A stretch of 64,000 nt of DNA from Massariosphaeria phaeospora. Its lineage: Eukaryota; Ascomycota; Dothideomycetes; Pleosporales. Positions 23,178-35,000 of the stretch are shown here, in pieces (position 1 is the stretch's first letter; each line of letters begins with the position of its first letter). The stretch is taken from assembly GCA_011032825.1 (NCBI GenBank), contig JAADJZ010000017.1, positions 434,001 through 498,000 of the forward strand, given 5' to 3'. Made by a program: the position numbers and the translations under genes. The notes under the pieces were generated by a model. That model saw nothing but the letters and a program-made list of their open reading frames with translations, was not told the DNA's origin and searched no databases.

Positions 23178-23933
23178 GGTATCGACACTAGTGGAAATGA
23201 GTCTTGCAGAATGTGAGTTCTCTTCACTTCCAGGCACGTGTGCGCGCTTTGCTGAACAGATTCAATTGCTCTCGAAGCTTCCACGTTATGTACAGCAGGG
23301 GCTGTCAAGGAAAACGTGATGGGTGCTGGCGGTTGGATAGACTAGCAGCTGGGTAAGGGTTGCGAGTGCGGTTGGAAGGGTGGGGCCGTCTGGAGCTGGG
23401 AGCGAGCTGGGAGGTGGGCTTGGAGCGTGCGTGTGTGGTGTGGTGCGGTGACGTCGGAGCAACAGCTTCTCGGGGAGCGAGAGGCCGGTGGGTGTGTATG
23501 AGAGTAGGGCGACTGTCGAGAAACTGAAGAGTGTCGAGCAGAGAAGAAATTCGGCCAAGGAAAGAAAGCTCGCTCGTCAAACCTTCTGGACTGGGTTGTT
23601 GTCGCGGGATTGGGGGGGGGCAGCTGCGAGTTGGCACGACGCTTCCTCACGGCGAAAGGGACAGCAGAAAACGGCCGCAGTAAGGACGCACTGCAGAAGG
23701 CGAGCTGTGGATTGCGCGAACGCGAGAAGGCGGACAGGTGATGGGGGAGCGTGGCTGCGTGGGTGCGAGGCAGAGGAGCAGGTAAGTTGCGATCGCCGAA
23801 AGAAGGTGGAGATTTCTTAGTCTGGGCTTGGCGGCGACCAGCTCTCACGTGATCCTCGACCTCCCGGATCCAGGTTCGCTTGAATGAGAGACGGGAAACA
23901 CCGCTCAGTACATGGTTTACCTCTCAACACACC
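23178..23933. promoter_or_regulatory. Shared upstream region of the KH-protein and Fta4-like genes
   Basis: 756 bp between divergent start codons. A CACTAG acceptor-like site just upstream of ATG 23177 could belong to a 5' UTR intron of the KH gene. Short ORFs here have no recognisable content. Confidence 0.45.
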
Positions 23934-25064
23934 ATGGCACAATCGCATGATGGCGCGCTCGAGAACATCCGGCGATATGCCACTGAAGCGCGCGCCCTGC
24001 AAGACACGCAGATGGACTTCGACGCGTCTGGCACCGAGGCGCGTCTGGGGAACACCGTGAGGGAACTCCAAGCACGCGTGCAGGAGCAGCACGCCGCTCT
24101 AGAGAAGGTATGATCCTGCATGCGAGAGCAAGTGACCCGGAACTGGTCTGACAGACAGTAGCTACGCGCCTCTTCTGGAACTGACATACGCCAAACCGCA
24201 CATGCATCCGCCGACCCACGCCAAAAGCTACGCCAACTACTAACCGTCAAAAACGCGTACACACGCCTTACACCCACAGCACCATTCTTGCCATCCCAGA
24301 ATTCAATACTGCCAGCCCTCTTAGCCGCGCGGACCCTCCAGCAAAACATCCGCGGCACCAAAGAAGCAATCAGCACCACGCAGTCCCAGCTCACAGCCAC
24401 CGAGACCCGGCTCCGCCACCAGGAAGCAAACCAGCACGATGCTCAGTTACTCCACCAAGCCATGGAGAACCGCATCGCGCGACTGCGCGCCCAGCACGAA
24501 GACCGCTCGCAGAAGTCGCCCGCCCAGCTCGCAAAGGAACTCATCGCCGCCAGACGCGCTCAGAAAGAGCTGTACGACGACGAGACAGCCAGTCTAGGCG
24601 CCGCTCTCAACGCCTTCATCAACGACCACCTCTCCGCCATGCTCGCCGCCGAAGACCTCGGCGGCCCGGTAGTCGGCGACATGCTAGACGTCGAGAACGC
24701 CACGCTTGCCGCCGGCTTCACGAAGAAGGGAAAAGCCAAAGCAGCGCAGAAACCTGCATCTGACAAGCTGCGCCAGCGTCGCATCGACCAGATCTGGGGC
24801 GCGAAGGCCAGTCTTGCTGATGCCGGTGACGAGGACGACGAGGACCCGTTGACTGAAGCTGAAGCTGCTGACAGCGAAATGCGGACGCTGCTAGGGGATC
24901 TATTTGCGACGCTGAGTGAGCCAGGAGGCGGGAAAGCGTATTTTAATATCGAGAGAGATTCGGCCGCGTCGAGGTTCTTGGTTAGGGCGAAGATTGCGCA
25001 ATTCCATCCGAGGGACGCAAGGAAGTTGCGGTTGATTGATTTTGGAAAGGAGTTGGATGATTGA
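23934..25064 (+). CDS. fta4: Kinetochore protein Fta4-like (Sim4 complex subunit)
   Basis: CDS join(23934..24107,24162..25064), 358 residues. Intron 24108-24161 (54 nt, GTATGA...TAG) is placed so that the second exon opens at the first codon after an in-frame TAG. This yields a continuous helical protein. Residues ~1-75 are coiled coil. Then comes the segment NAYTRLTPTAPFLPS followed by LPALLAARTL, which resembles the conserved core of fungal Fta4 proteins. Further coiled coil runs from ~120 to ~190, with an acidic stretch near 285 and a C-terminus KLRLIDFGKELDD. Fta4 belongs to the Sim4/COMA-related inner kinetochore complex (CENP-U-related). The match is from memory of the family pattern, so the assignment is moderate; a generic coiled-coil protein is the alternative. 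Confidence 0.6.
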
Positions 25065-25476
25065 TTAGACTTGACTCGGACGCTAGTTCACGCCTTTCTA
25101 CGTTTACCTACTATTGGAGTCTCGTGCAGTTTCCTTTGTAGACTACGAGTAATAAACCACGGTGGTCCCACCTCTTTGGCAAGCACACGTGGCCCTAGAG
25201 CATCCAGCAAAAGCTGAGTTTAACGTGAGAAGAGATCACTAGCCAGTCTCATCCATTTGACACGCGTTCAACTCATAGAGTGAAAGAATAGAGTGGAATC
25301 GCGCTCATGCGCTTCGTAGATTCTCAAGTACATAAGGTTCTTCCAATCACATAAATGGTTATGTTCCCGTCGACTATTTACTTGTTATACACGACCATTA
25401 CGCCACCACGCCCACGAGCTTGGCAAGGAAGATCCTATTGGAGATAATACAGAGAAAGGTTAGACAAAGTTCTAGC
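25065..25476. other. Convergent 3' intergenic region
   Basis: 412 bp between the ends of the Fta4-like and MAM33-type genes. No feature beyond presumed 3' UTRs is seen. Confidence 0.4.
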
Positions 25477-26633
25477 TTACTCGACGAACGACTTGACGTC
25501 TATAGATGGATTAGTAAGTCTATAAAATAGGGATTTCACGAGAGACTCACTGTTCAACCAGCGAATGTACTCTTTCTGCTCCTTGTGGTCAATGTAGTCA
25601 GGGACGAATAGTGCCATCCGGGTGTTGATGCCACGCTCTTCGAGATACTTCTCGAGAAGGATCTGGAGGTCCTCGTCCAAGTTGCTGAATGGAGGGCCAG
25701 TGTACAGCGTCCGCCGCTGCCAGTCCTTCTCGGCGGTCGGCGGGTCGGCGAGGTCAGACGAAGGGTAGTGGTAGAGGTCCTCGATCAGAAAGTCTCCGTC
25801 CTGAGCAGTAGCCTCAATGGCAAGAGCACCCTTGCCGGGTCGCTCGATCCGGATGTTGACGCGAGCGGGGAAGCCGTCTTCTTGCTCGGCGTTGTTCTCA
25901 TCGTACTCGTCATCTAGTTCCTCCCGGTCGGCAGGAGCACCGCTGTTCTCGGGTGACACGCGCACGTTTCCGTCCTGTGTCCTTCCCTGGCTGACAGATC
26001 CCTTGGTGTTGGCTCCACCGGACTGCCCGTCGCCGATCATGTCATCGACCTCGTTGTCGTACATGGCCGAGTCAGCAACCTCCTCATTGGGGACATTGCT
26101 GTTCAAGTCGGCGGTGGTAAAGGTGATTCGGATCTTCTCGTCGCCAAACGTCCGCGTCAAGACGACTTCCTGATGGCCGGCGTTGTCCTCGAGCTAGATG
26201 CACGTTAGCTACACTGGGAGAGGCATGCCGTTTAGGAGGTGGCGGTACCTCGAAAGGGCTGTTCTCAAGATATTCCTTGATGTTTGCCGACAGATCTTCA
26301 TCTTCCTTCATGTCCTCTTCCATGGTGATCTCGCTCTGGAGCTTTGCGACGAGTTCCTCATTGACTGGAGCAATGTTAGCCATGCCAAAACAGGCACAAC
26401 GTCGAGAAGATGTTACTGTGCTGCAGAGAAGAGCAGCGCAACTTACCGTTGCTTTCCTGTCTCCTCGCCGCCGACATGTGGAAGGAAGCCGCGAGTCTCG
26501 GCACACATGGTGTAAATGATGATTGTAATGCTGTGGCTGATCGGAACAGGGAGGGTTGCGAGCGGGCAGCTGGGGTAGAGAGACGGGCAATGGAGCGCGG
26601 GGCAGACCGAGCTAGGTTGCGAAGGGCAAGCAT
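25477..26633 (-). CDS. MAM33: Mitochondrial matrix acidic glycoprotein, MAM33/p32 family
   Basis: CDS complement(join(25477..25499,25551..26193,26249..26364,26447..26633)), 322 residues. Introns are 51, 55 and 82 nt; the last exon is only 23 nt and ends VKSFVE. The N-terminus (MLALRNLARSAPRSIARL) is an Arg/Ser-rich mitochondrial presequence running to ~60. The mature part has the p32/MAM33 pattern: an early charged helix, QEVVLTRTFGDEKIRITF beta strands, a long acidic loop (DDEYDENNAEQEDG), GDFLIEDLYHY, GPPFSNLDEDLQ and a C-terminal helix around YLEERGIN and KEYIRWLN. p32 proteins form doughnut trimers in the mitochondrial matrix and support respiration and mitochondrial translation. The gene is head-to-head with the citrate carrier gene, 412 bp apart. 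Confidence 0.9.
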
Positions 26634-27045
26634 TGTGGATGGCGAATGGATAATCGTAAGAGTCGAAGATGTGGATGATCTAGTTGTTCCGAAGTTATCT
26701 GAGCTGGAATCTTTTCGCGCCGACGCTTGGACCACCACGTCGTCATCTTGGCGCGATAGCTAAATAAAACCGCCGCGCGACGAACTCAATTCCCACCGCC
26801 GCCTCCACCGCTGTCGACTTGGGCTGTTTGACATAGGCGCATTGATATCTTGCTCTTGGGACACTACTCTAGCATAATACCTGAACTTCTTTTGCCCTCC
26901 TTCTGCCACCAAAGCTGAAAAAGTTTCCCGCGCCATAACTGCGTCATCGAACTGAGCGGTCCTCCTGGACACACGAGGGGACGACTTTGCAAGACTCCCC
27001 TGCACAGACAGCCTGTATGAAAACACTCTGTACTTGTGATACACA
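26634..27045. promoter_or_regulatory. Divergent promoter region of MAM33 and CTP1-like genes
   Basis: 412 bp between two start codons, both for mitochondrial proteins. Shared control is possible but is inferred only from arrangement. Confidence 0.5.
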
Positions 27046-28322
27046 ATGTCGTCACCAACAACAAATGAACAGAAGAAGGTACCCCAACCAATCTTCGTGT
27101 GGTGTGAGAACAGCCGTTGAAGTGAATAGCCCAGTGCCTTGCGCTCCATTATCGCCGGCGCGTCAGCAGGAGCGGTAGAAATATGTAATTTGTACCGTCA
27201 TATACTGTTAGGTCCCGCTAACTGTCTACAGCAATCACATACCCCCTCGAATGTATGCCTTACCCAAACACTTCCCGCAATTGCCCCCCAATTGCCCTTA
27301 CCTGACGTCTCAACAGTCGCCAAAACCAGGACACAGCTCAATCACCGATTACCAGATGCAAAGAAGCTTCCATGGCCGCCGTTCGGGAAACAGTGGTACG
27401 CAGGATGCACAACGTTGATAATAGGGAATTCGTTGAAAGCTGGAATACGTATGTGGCAATCGCGGCAAGCGAAAAGGAAGTGTGAAAGAGCTGACATGGC
27501 CAGGGTTCGTCGCATTTGATATGTATAGGGGATTACTTGCGGACGCGAATGGGAATGTTTCAGGGCCAGCGACCGTAATAGCAGGATTCGGGGCAGGTGC
27601 CACAGAATCTCTGTTCGCTGTGACCCCTTTCGAGAGCATCAAAACGCAACTGTTAGTATTTCAGGATCGGAATTCCGCTTCAGGCTGACACTGTCCAGAA
27701 TCGATGACCGCAAATCCGCAAACCCTCGCATGCGAGGCTTTCTCCATGGAACAAGCATAATAGCACGCGAGAAAGGTGTTCGGGGCTTCATGCAGGGTTT
27801 CGTTCCTACCACTGCACGACAAGCTGCCAATTCTGCTGTGCGATTTTCTAGCTACACGGTGTTGAAGCAAATGGCTCAATCATATGTCGCGCCTGGCGAG
27901 AAGCTGGGCGCTGTCAGTACATTCGGTCTTGGAGGTCTGGCGGGCGTAATAACGGTGTACACAACAATGCCGATAGACACGGTGAAAACACGGTATGTTT
28001 ACACGAGTCCATTCATCAGTAGCAGATACTGAACCGCGGACCATGCTAACAAGATACAAAGCATGCAATCGATAGAGGCCCGCTCTCTTTACAAGAACAG
28101 CTTCAACTGCGCTAGTAAGATCTTCAAGGAAGAGGGTGTTCTAACCTTTTGGTCCGGTGCCGTGCCTCGCCTTGGTCGCCTTATTCTAAGCGGCGGTATT
28201 GTCTTCACCATGTACGTCGCAGCCTCCCAATTTCAATAATGACTGATGACTCACCACACTGTAGGTATGAGAAGATGATTGAGGTCATGGACAATATGGA
28301 CCCACACGGACGGTACCTATAG
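27046..28322 (+). CDS. ctp1: Mitochondrial tricarboxylate (citrate) carrier, Ctp1-like
   Basis: CDS in eight exons: 27046..27078, 27130..27184, 27232..27252, 27317..27448, 27504..27651, 27699..27992, 28062..28211, 28265..28322; 296 residues. All seven introns (47-69 nt) agree in phase; exon 3 is only 21 nt. The three mitochondrial-carrier signatures are present: YPLEFAKTR (repeat 1), TPFESIKTQ (repeat 2) and MPIDTVKTR (repeat 3). RSIIAGASAGAVE opens helix 1. The pattern CTTLIIGNSLKAGIRF and the L-IDDRKS-P region fit the citrate transport protein group, which exchanges mitochondrial citrate for malate across the inner membrane and supplies cytosolic acetyl-CoA. Length is normal for the family (about 295-300). 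Another di/tricarboxylate carrier is the main alternative. Confidence 0.88.
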
Positions 28323-29845
28323 TTGTTCCTCGTCCCGCATTCTCACCCCCACCATTTCACAACACGCTGGGTTATAGGTAATGCAAGCCTAGGCGGAAGA
28401 CGCTGTTATCCTTACCTAGGCATGAACCAAGGGAATGTAACATACTCGGACCATGATCGGAGCAGAGCAGAAATACCCCTGCACTTCAAATACGAACGAA
28501 ATCCATATGGTGGACTCCAGATCCGGTCCCCTATGTGTGATTCCCTCAAAGTTTGGAAACCGAAGGCAAATTTACCCCGTCATCCTCCCACATACTCGGG
28601 TGTATCTCAGACCTCGTTTCCGTGCTCAATACATCCCGGCGTTCGGGAATTTACCAGAACAAGCCCTTTTCACTCTATTGCAGCTCACTGCGCCTCTTCC
28701 TAGGGCCGAAAATGGCGGCCAGGTGAATGGAGGAATGAAACGTTGCTGGATCGCTGAGCGGATCAGGCCTCGCGTTGAGACATACACAACTGCGTTCCCC
28801 TCCCTGCTCGAGATACCACCGTCTAAAGACCATCCGTACGATCCAGAAAGGACAGTGTTCTAAAGCAAGTGCGAAGGTTATTCAGAGAGTACAATAAGCT
28901 GGCAGATAGACGGCTACAGTGTCTGCATAAAGGCTCTATCATTAAGGATGAGGTACTGCCACTAAATTGAAACCCGTTTTCGTTAATTGTGACTACATTC
29001 TAAGGTTACTCCATGTATAATTATGACGGATTACCATGATGTTGCCGGCCTTCTCGGCTGCACCAAACCACCGCTCCCATTCATTTTAATGCAAGTATTT
29101 ACCTTGGACGACATTCTTGATTAGGTGTTATTGTAGGACGAAGTGATGCAATACAGAAAAAGACAGAAGCAATGGTTCTAATGCTGATGGCAGTACTCCG
29201 TACTGCGGAAACAGTTGGACAGGGGGGAGGGGTACGCCTCGTTTAGGAAACATGCGAGACGTCGATAGACTAGGTTGCGACGAGACACTGAACAGGCGAT
29301 GTGAGGGGAAATGGGAAACCAACCTTACTAGATAGATATACGTGACGAAAGCCTGCAGGGTGTCTGGTTTGGTCGTGCGCAAGGAATTGGCCCGCGCCTT
29401 GGGGAGGGAGTCTTCTACAAGGCTCTGCTTCTCGCCGCCGAATTCTTCGCTGTAGACTCGTTCGTTCGTTGCTCATACTTCTCACACTGCTGAGCAGTGC
29501 CGCGAAGATGACTGCTTAAAACCACTTTCCTCAACATATTCATACTGGCAACTTCGCCTTGCCATCACACGCATCAACGATACGCGGCACTAGGTCAGAT
29601 TACCTGCTCGAAGTCCGAGATTCCTGGTTGTCCATCTATCCCGGAACATACCATGAGGAGATTCGACTGGTCAATAGCGAGTAGTCTTAGACCCCAAAAA
29701 ATCCTAAACATAACGCCAGAAGCGGGAAGGCGGAACATGGAGGAGCCCTAGGCACGGACATGTAATCCCTCGGTCTTCCTAGATCGTTACCCCGGAAGAC
29801 CTAGTGGTTTCTGCCTGAAAATGCAAAGGAGAAGTTATACGCTGC
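28323..29845. other. Intergenic region before the transposon island
   Basis: 1.5 kb. Overlapping ORFs at 28323-28863 show no domain, and no conserved splice pattern is seen. The base composition becomes more even towards the transposon island. Confidence 0.4.
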
Positions 29846-30103
29846 TACCGTATAATCTGGTCTATACGGTTTTATCAGCCAAGGCGCCGAGCTGGCGAGT
29901 CATCGGGAGATGTTGCTTCGTCTTGTTTAGCGCTATTTCCGCCTGCTTGGCCATCCTGCCGTGACATAAGGCGTCTAAAGGAGCTTTATAAGATTTGAGC
30001 GACTCCACTTGATAGCAGGTGAGTGGTCAAGTGCGCTATCTCCCAATGACCCGCTAGCTCGGCGCTTTGGCTGATAAAACCGTATAGACCAGATTATACG
30101 GTA
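29846..30103. mobile_element. MITE-like element with 64 bp inverted repeats and TA duplication
   Basis: A 254 bp element (29848-30101) is flanked by TA on both sides (29846-29847 and 30102-30103). Its ends, 29848-29911 and 30038-30101, are inverted repeats of 64 bp starting CCGTATAATCTGGTC. They differ at four positions, all of which are transitions. The first 22 bases are themselves a small palindrome (CCGTATA...TATACGG). It has no coding capacity. TA duplication fits the Tc1/mariner/pogo superfamily; the ends do not match the ACGTCC ends of the larger elements nearby, so its transposase source is not in this window. Confidence 0.8.
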
Positions 30104-30318
30104 CCCTGTTACTGCACGGGGCGTGCTGTTTGCTATCCGGAAAAGGGTTGTAATGTGGTCGGTCATGCTGCAAGAGAGCGGCTGTGATGCATGGATGAAT
30201 GAATAGTTATCGTCCCGTGCCTCGGCATCTCCACTGAAACAATGATCCAATGCCCCGCGCTACGGGTGGACTATCTGCCCGGGCTTACCAACGATTCGGA
30301 ACATATAATATATGCGTA

Positions 30319-31973
30319 ACGTCCCTCCCTGCGTAGCGAGACACCCTGTGTGCCGAGACAAATAAGGGGTACTTTGACTTTCAACAACTGGAATACCATA
30401 TGCACTATGGATGTTGCTATATTTCGATAAGAATAATCTGCTGTAGCTAATTCTGAATGTCTATGATCTGCTCTTCCCCAAAAATTACGTTTGCATTGTC
30501 GCCTCTGAGCTTGATTTGTAAAGAGCCTTCTTTCGTAGCGTCACAGACTTCTCTCTTCATAGCGCCAACTTCAAGCTTTTATCGCTCCAAATTCTTGTAG
30601 AATAACTTTATCAGAGCCTTAGAACCTCGTTCTAATGCTAGGAAGTCATCACCAGCCTTATGGGTGCTGTAAGGCACAAGTTCATGCAGGGTTGCCGCGT
30701 CGATCGATACCTCCAGCGGAAGCGATCACCGATCCTGGCTAGTGCTAGATGACCTCGCACACTTTACCTCATCATTACGGTATAACTTACCCTTACCTGG
30801 TAACGACTGCTTAAGTACGTGGCTGTGCAGCGCCTTGCCAAGCGCCTCGGAACATCCTAAAATCCGACTGGATTGGGAGCAGAATAGAGGCACTGAAGGC
30901 CCCAGCGCTTGTTTTCGTCAGCTACCGCGTTTCCAGCATCGGAACCACAATTAGCTTTCGACACAGCTATCATACCACTTCGAGATGCGATCCAATGCAC
31001 AACCACGTTTGCTTTGATAGCTTTCGTAACATAGAGACATACCATTATGTTGCTATCGAGCTCCACAGACCCGCCGTTGGTACCGCCGCTATCAATAACC
31101 GAAGGAAGAATATGCTTCAGCCCGTCACGTCCTCATGCTTCTCAAGCATCGTAATCGATACATATACCAAGCAGTAGCTAAATACTGCTTCAGCTCGTCG
31201 ACGGGGAATACAACGAGTTGGGAGACGTCTAAGAGAGGATGGGGTGAGTAGGTCTTACATAGCGGGTATGGCAGCGGATAGATATTGGCATGATACGGAA
31301 CACTAAGATCGAAGCCTGCGCTTCGGCAAGTGGATAGAGTGCCACTAGTAGAAAGCTGTGGTCGTAAGCATTTACCAAGGTAGAAAGGCTCTACATATCT
31401 TAGGGTACAGCTGTCGCATAGCCATACAACGAACGGCTCTTTATCCTTAGCGGCGTAAAGAAGTGCCCAAGTTTGATCTTATAAGGGTGATAAGGAGTTC
31501 AGATAGCTAATAATGGCTAACGGAACTGATCGCCAGGTTTCAGGCGTTTGTATCCAAAATCCTATCTAATGGTGGCTGTGCTTGGCAGGCACTATACTAT
31601 TTAGAGTTGCATACAGTACTCTTCTCTTCAGCTATATTGTAGAGGATCGAGAGGAGGCGATTCGGTAACATGTGAATTACTAGCTAAGGTGCGAGAGAGG
31701 CCGTAGAGGCGAGGTTCTATGTACGGCTAGGTGCCAAGGCGCGTGAGATGACTAAGCGGCCGAGGTTTACTCGAGGTTGGCCGTGGATCTATTACATATA
31801 TCTACAAACCATCGCCTCTAGCGCAACCCTATAGCAGGAACGGTTCGGTCGTCTTCCCTGCTAGTGTCATTGAAGGAGTTCGTTAGTTAACCAATGCTGA
31901 AGTGGCGAATCATTAACGCGAATGTAGTTCTAGAAGTAGCTATCTTACCGGTACCACCCCTTGATTTGGAAGC
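30319..31973. repeat. Left inverted arm of the 12.3 kb element
   Basis: This arm matches the reverse complement of 41255-42624 in order, with many substitutions and small gaps. Anchors include the terminal ACGTCC block, AATCTGCTGTAGCTAATTCT at ~30434, AAAATTACGT at ~30480, AATCCGACT-GGATT-GGAGCAG at ~30862, GCGCTTCGGCAAGTGG at ~31318, GCTTGGCAGGCACTA near 31580 and TCTACAAACCATCGCCTC at ~31801. It has no intact gene; short ORFs are decayed sequence. Confidence 0.75.
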
Positions 31974-32001
31974 ATGCTCGAAGCTTCTCGAGCATGCTTC
32001 C
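31968..32001. repeat. Perfect 14 bp stem hairpin at the inner edge of the left arm
   Basis: Positions 31968-31981 (GGAAGCATGCTCGA) and 31988-32001 are perfect inverted repeats with a 6 nt loop (AGCTTC). It lies where homology between the two arms stops and 90 bp beyond the stop codon of the NLR gene. It could be a junction scar or a 3' end structure; neither is shown. Confidence 0.8.
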
Positions 32002-32091
32002 CTGTGACAAATTAATAGTGTATATAGTTATGTTGATCACCGGCCCTCTATGAAATAAAAATAACAATAATATATAGGAGAGTAGGTTACG

Positions 32092-35000
32092 TTAGTATAA
32101 ATGGTATTCACCCAGCGCGTTGACGTCGGCGCCCTTGTCGAGCAGCAGCTTCACTACTGGCTCGTGGCCTCTTAATGAAGCCGCCTGGAGTGCGTTGCTG
32201 TATCTTCCACCGTGCGTGTTAACGTCGACGCCCTTGTCGAGCAGCAGCTTCACTACCAGCTCGTGGCCTCCAGATGAAGCCGCCTGGAGTGCGTTGCCAT
32301 AGTTTCTACCCTGCGCGTTGACGTTGGCGCCCTTGTCGAGCAGCAGCTTCACTACCAGCTCGTGGCCTCCAGATGAAGCCGCCTGGAGTGCGTTGCCGTA
32401 GTTTCTACCCTGCGCGTTGACGTTGGCGCCCTTGTCAAGCAGCAGCTTCACAACCAGCTCGTGGCCTCCAGATGAAGCCGCCTGGAGTGCGTTGCCGTAT
32501 CTTCCACCCTGCGCGTTGACGTCGGCGTCCTTGTCGAGCAGCAGCTTCACTACCAGCTCGTGGCCTCCAGATGAAGCCGCCTGGAGTGCGTTGCCGTAGT
32601 TTCTACCCTGCGCGTTGACGTTGGCGCCCTTGTCGAGCAGCAGCTTCACTACCAGCTCGTGGCCTCCAGATGAAGCCGCCTGGAGTGCGTTGCCGTAGTT
32701 TCTACCCTGCGCGTTGACGTTGGCGCCCTTGTCAAGCAGCAGCTTCACAACCAGCTCGTGGCCTCTTAATGAAGCCGCCTGGAGTGCGTTGCCGTATCTT
32801 CCACCCTGCGCGTTGACGTCGGCGCCCTTGTTGAGCAGCAGCTTCACTACCAGCTCGTAGCCTCTTAATGAAGCCGCCTGGAGTGCGTTGCTGTATCTTC
32901 CACCATGCGTGTTAACGTTGACGCCCTTGTCGAGCAGCAGCTTCACTACCAGCTCGTGGCCTCTTAATGAAGCCGCCTGGAGTGCGTTGCTGTATCTTCT
33001 ACCTTGCGCGTTGACGTCGGCGCCCTTGTCGAGCAGCAGCTTCACTACCAGCTCGTGGCCTCCAGATGAAGCTGCCTGGAGTGCGTTGCTGTATCTTCCA
33101 CCCTGCGCGTTGACGTCGGCGCCCTTGTCGAGCAGCAGCTTCACTACCAGCTCGTGGCCTCCAGATGAAGCTGCCTGGAGTGCGTTGCCGTATCTTCCAC
33201 CCTGCGCGTTGACGTCGGCGCCCTTGTCGAGCAGCAGCTTCACCATTCTTTGATGTCCACGTTCTGCCGCGAGATACAACAGGGTCTGGCCATCGCTGTC
33301 TCTTCTTTCTAACGCAATTGCCATTTCTCTCTCTTGACTTAGGAGCAGAGTCTCTGATATGATTGATAATCCAAATCTTGCTGTAAGGTGTAATCCTATG
33401 CTGTTCTTGGGGTATTCCTGGCTATAATTTGGGTATCTATACGGTGCACGTAAGAGCACTTGTACAGCGCAAGAAACTAGTTTGCTGCGAGAAAGAAATA
33501 AGCAGGCTAGCTTACATATCTGACTTTCTACTGTTGCTGCATGCCCCCCCCAGTGCTTTGCAGCATAGCCTAAGAATTTATTTTCTTGAAGCCTCTCTTC
33601 GAACTCTTCGTCAGAGCAACAGCTACCAGTATTGAATGTGTTGAATGACAAGTAGGTGAGGCATGTTGAGGCGATATGCAATCGAGCACCTGGATCCCAT
33701 GAATCTCGGATACACTCGAAGTATTCTTGAGTGGTGTAATGTACAAGACGGATGACAGCGCTTTCTTGATCAACAACAACTAGTCCAGCACACACAGACA
33801 ATAGGTCCTCAACGTCAGGTATGTTCTCAGGATCAAGCTCTGCTTCTTCCGGCTCTACTGCTAGAGCACAGCACATCTCGGTCGTAGTAAGCGGTCTTTT
33901 CGCATACGTGGTCCACGACAGTACTTTTTTAGCTAATTCGTAATCTCCGCTTAACTGGCCTTCTATGCGTTGGATAGCGTCCTTGTATGCTTCGTCGAGT
34001 GCGGCTGAGCCTTTGGAGAGCTTAGCTAGCGTTGACTTCACGTCCTTTGTTGTTCTCTTGTCTAGCAGCGAATCAGTGTGGAGGCGAGCAAGAAGAAACC
34101 TAAGAACGTGTAAGTCTGCGTTATATTACAAGTTGGCCAGGAAGAGCATACATGCCGTCTACCGCCTCCACGATCTTTTCCTGGACAATCTCCTGCAGCG
34201 CAGGGTCGCGCTGAATACACCTCGGCAGTCGGTATATCTGGCCAGCCACGAATCGCTTCACATCCTCTTTGCTAGCCTGCACCTCCAGCTTCAGCGCTTT
34301 GTTAAACCAGTCCACAATCTCCGGGATAAATCGCGAGGTAGCCATAAGACGAATGTCCCGTCCCGCCTGAAGATCGCGGAGTTTGGCCAGAAACTGGCGC
34401 CGAGTGTTGTCGCTATCTTGACATTCATCTAGAGCATCGATCACAATGTGGACAGCGGAGTAATGTGCAAGTACATCTCGAAGTGCGCTAAAGACCTCAT
34501 CAGGCGATGGCCTGGTTCCTCTGTCAGCATGCTGTTTGTGCAACTGTTCCACGGGCCCCGCTAGCGATGGCCGAGCCTGCACCAGCTGCTTGAGGATAGC
34601 TGCCAACATCCTGGAAACATCCTGCTCCTCCTGAGCCTTGTAGTTGCAGTACACATAAGCAACTCCATGTGAGCTGCTTTGCACTACGTTCAATAGATGG
34701 TCGATTGCGATGGCCGCTACCATGGTCTTGCCGGCTCCCGGGATTCCTGGGCAGAAGAGTGTTGCCTGGGATTCACTAAGCCACGTGGCCACCTGAGGCG
34801 CATCTAGAAACCACTGGCCTGTTCCCTCCTGTCTGCGCTTTATAATGTCGGATTGTTGGGCGGGGTAGTCTGTAGATGATATCCATTCTAGGAGCTTGCG
34901 ATGCTCCGCGTTGTCTCCGCGTGTCCGAACGAAGTTGAGGTCGGATTGAATAGCTTCAGTGTTGGATTCGATAGCTTGAGAGAGTGCACTTGTACACGTA

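Noticed and set aside
24108..24161. CAG acceptor at 24158 for the Fta4-like gene
   Set aside because: It would place TAG in frame at once; the TAG acceptor at 24161 gives an open frame.
32115..33250. CRISPR-like regular repeats
   Set aside because: The 99 bp units are contiguous coding ankyrin repeats without spacers, in a eukaryotic genome.
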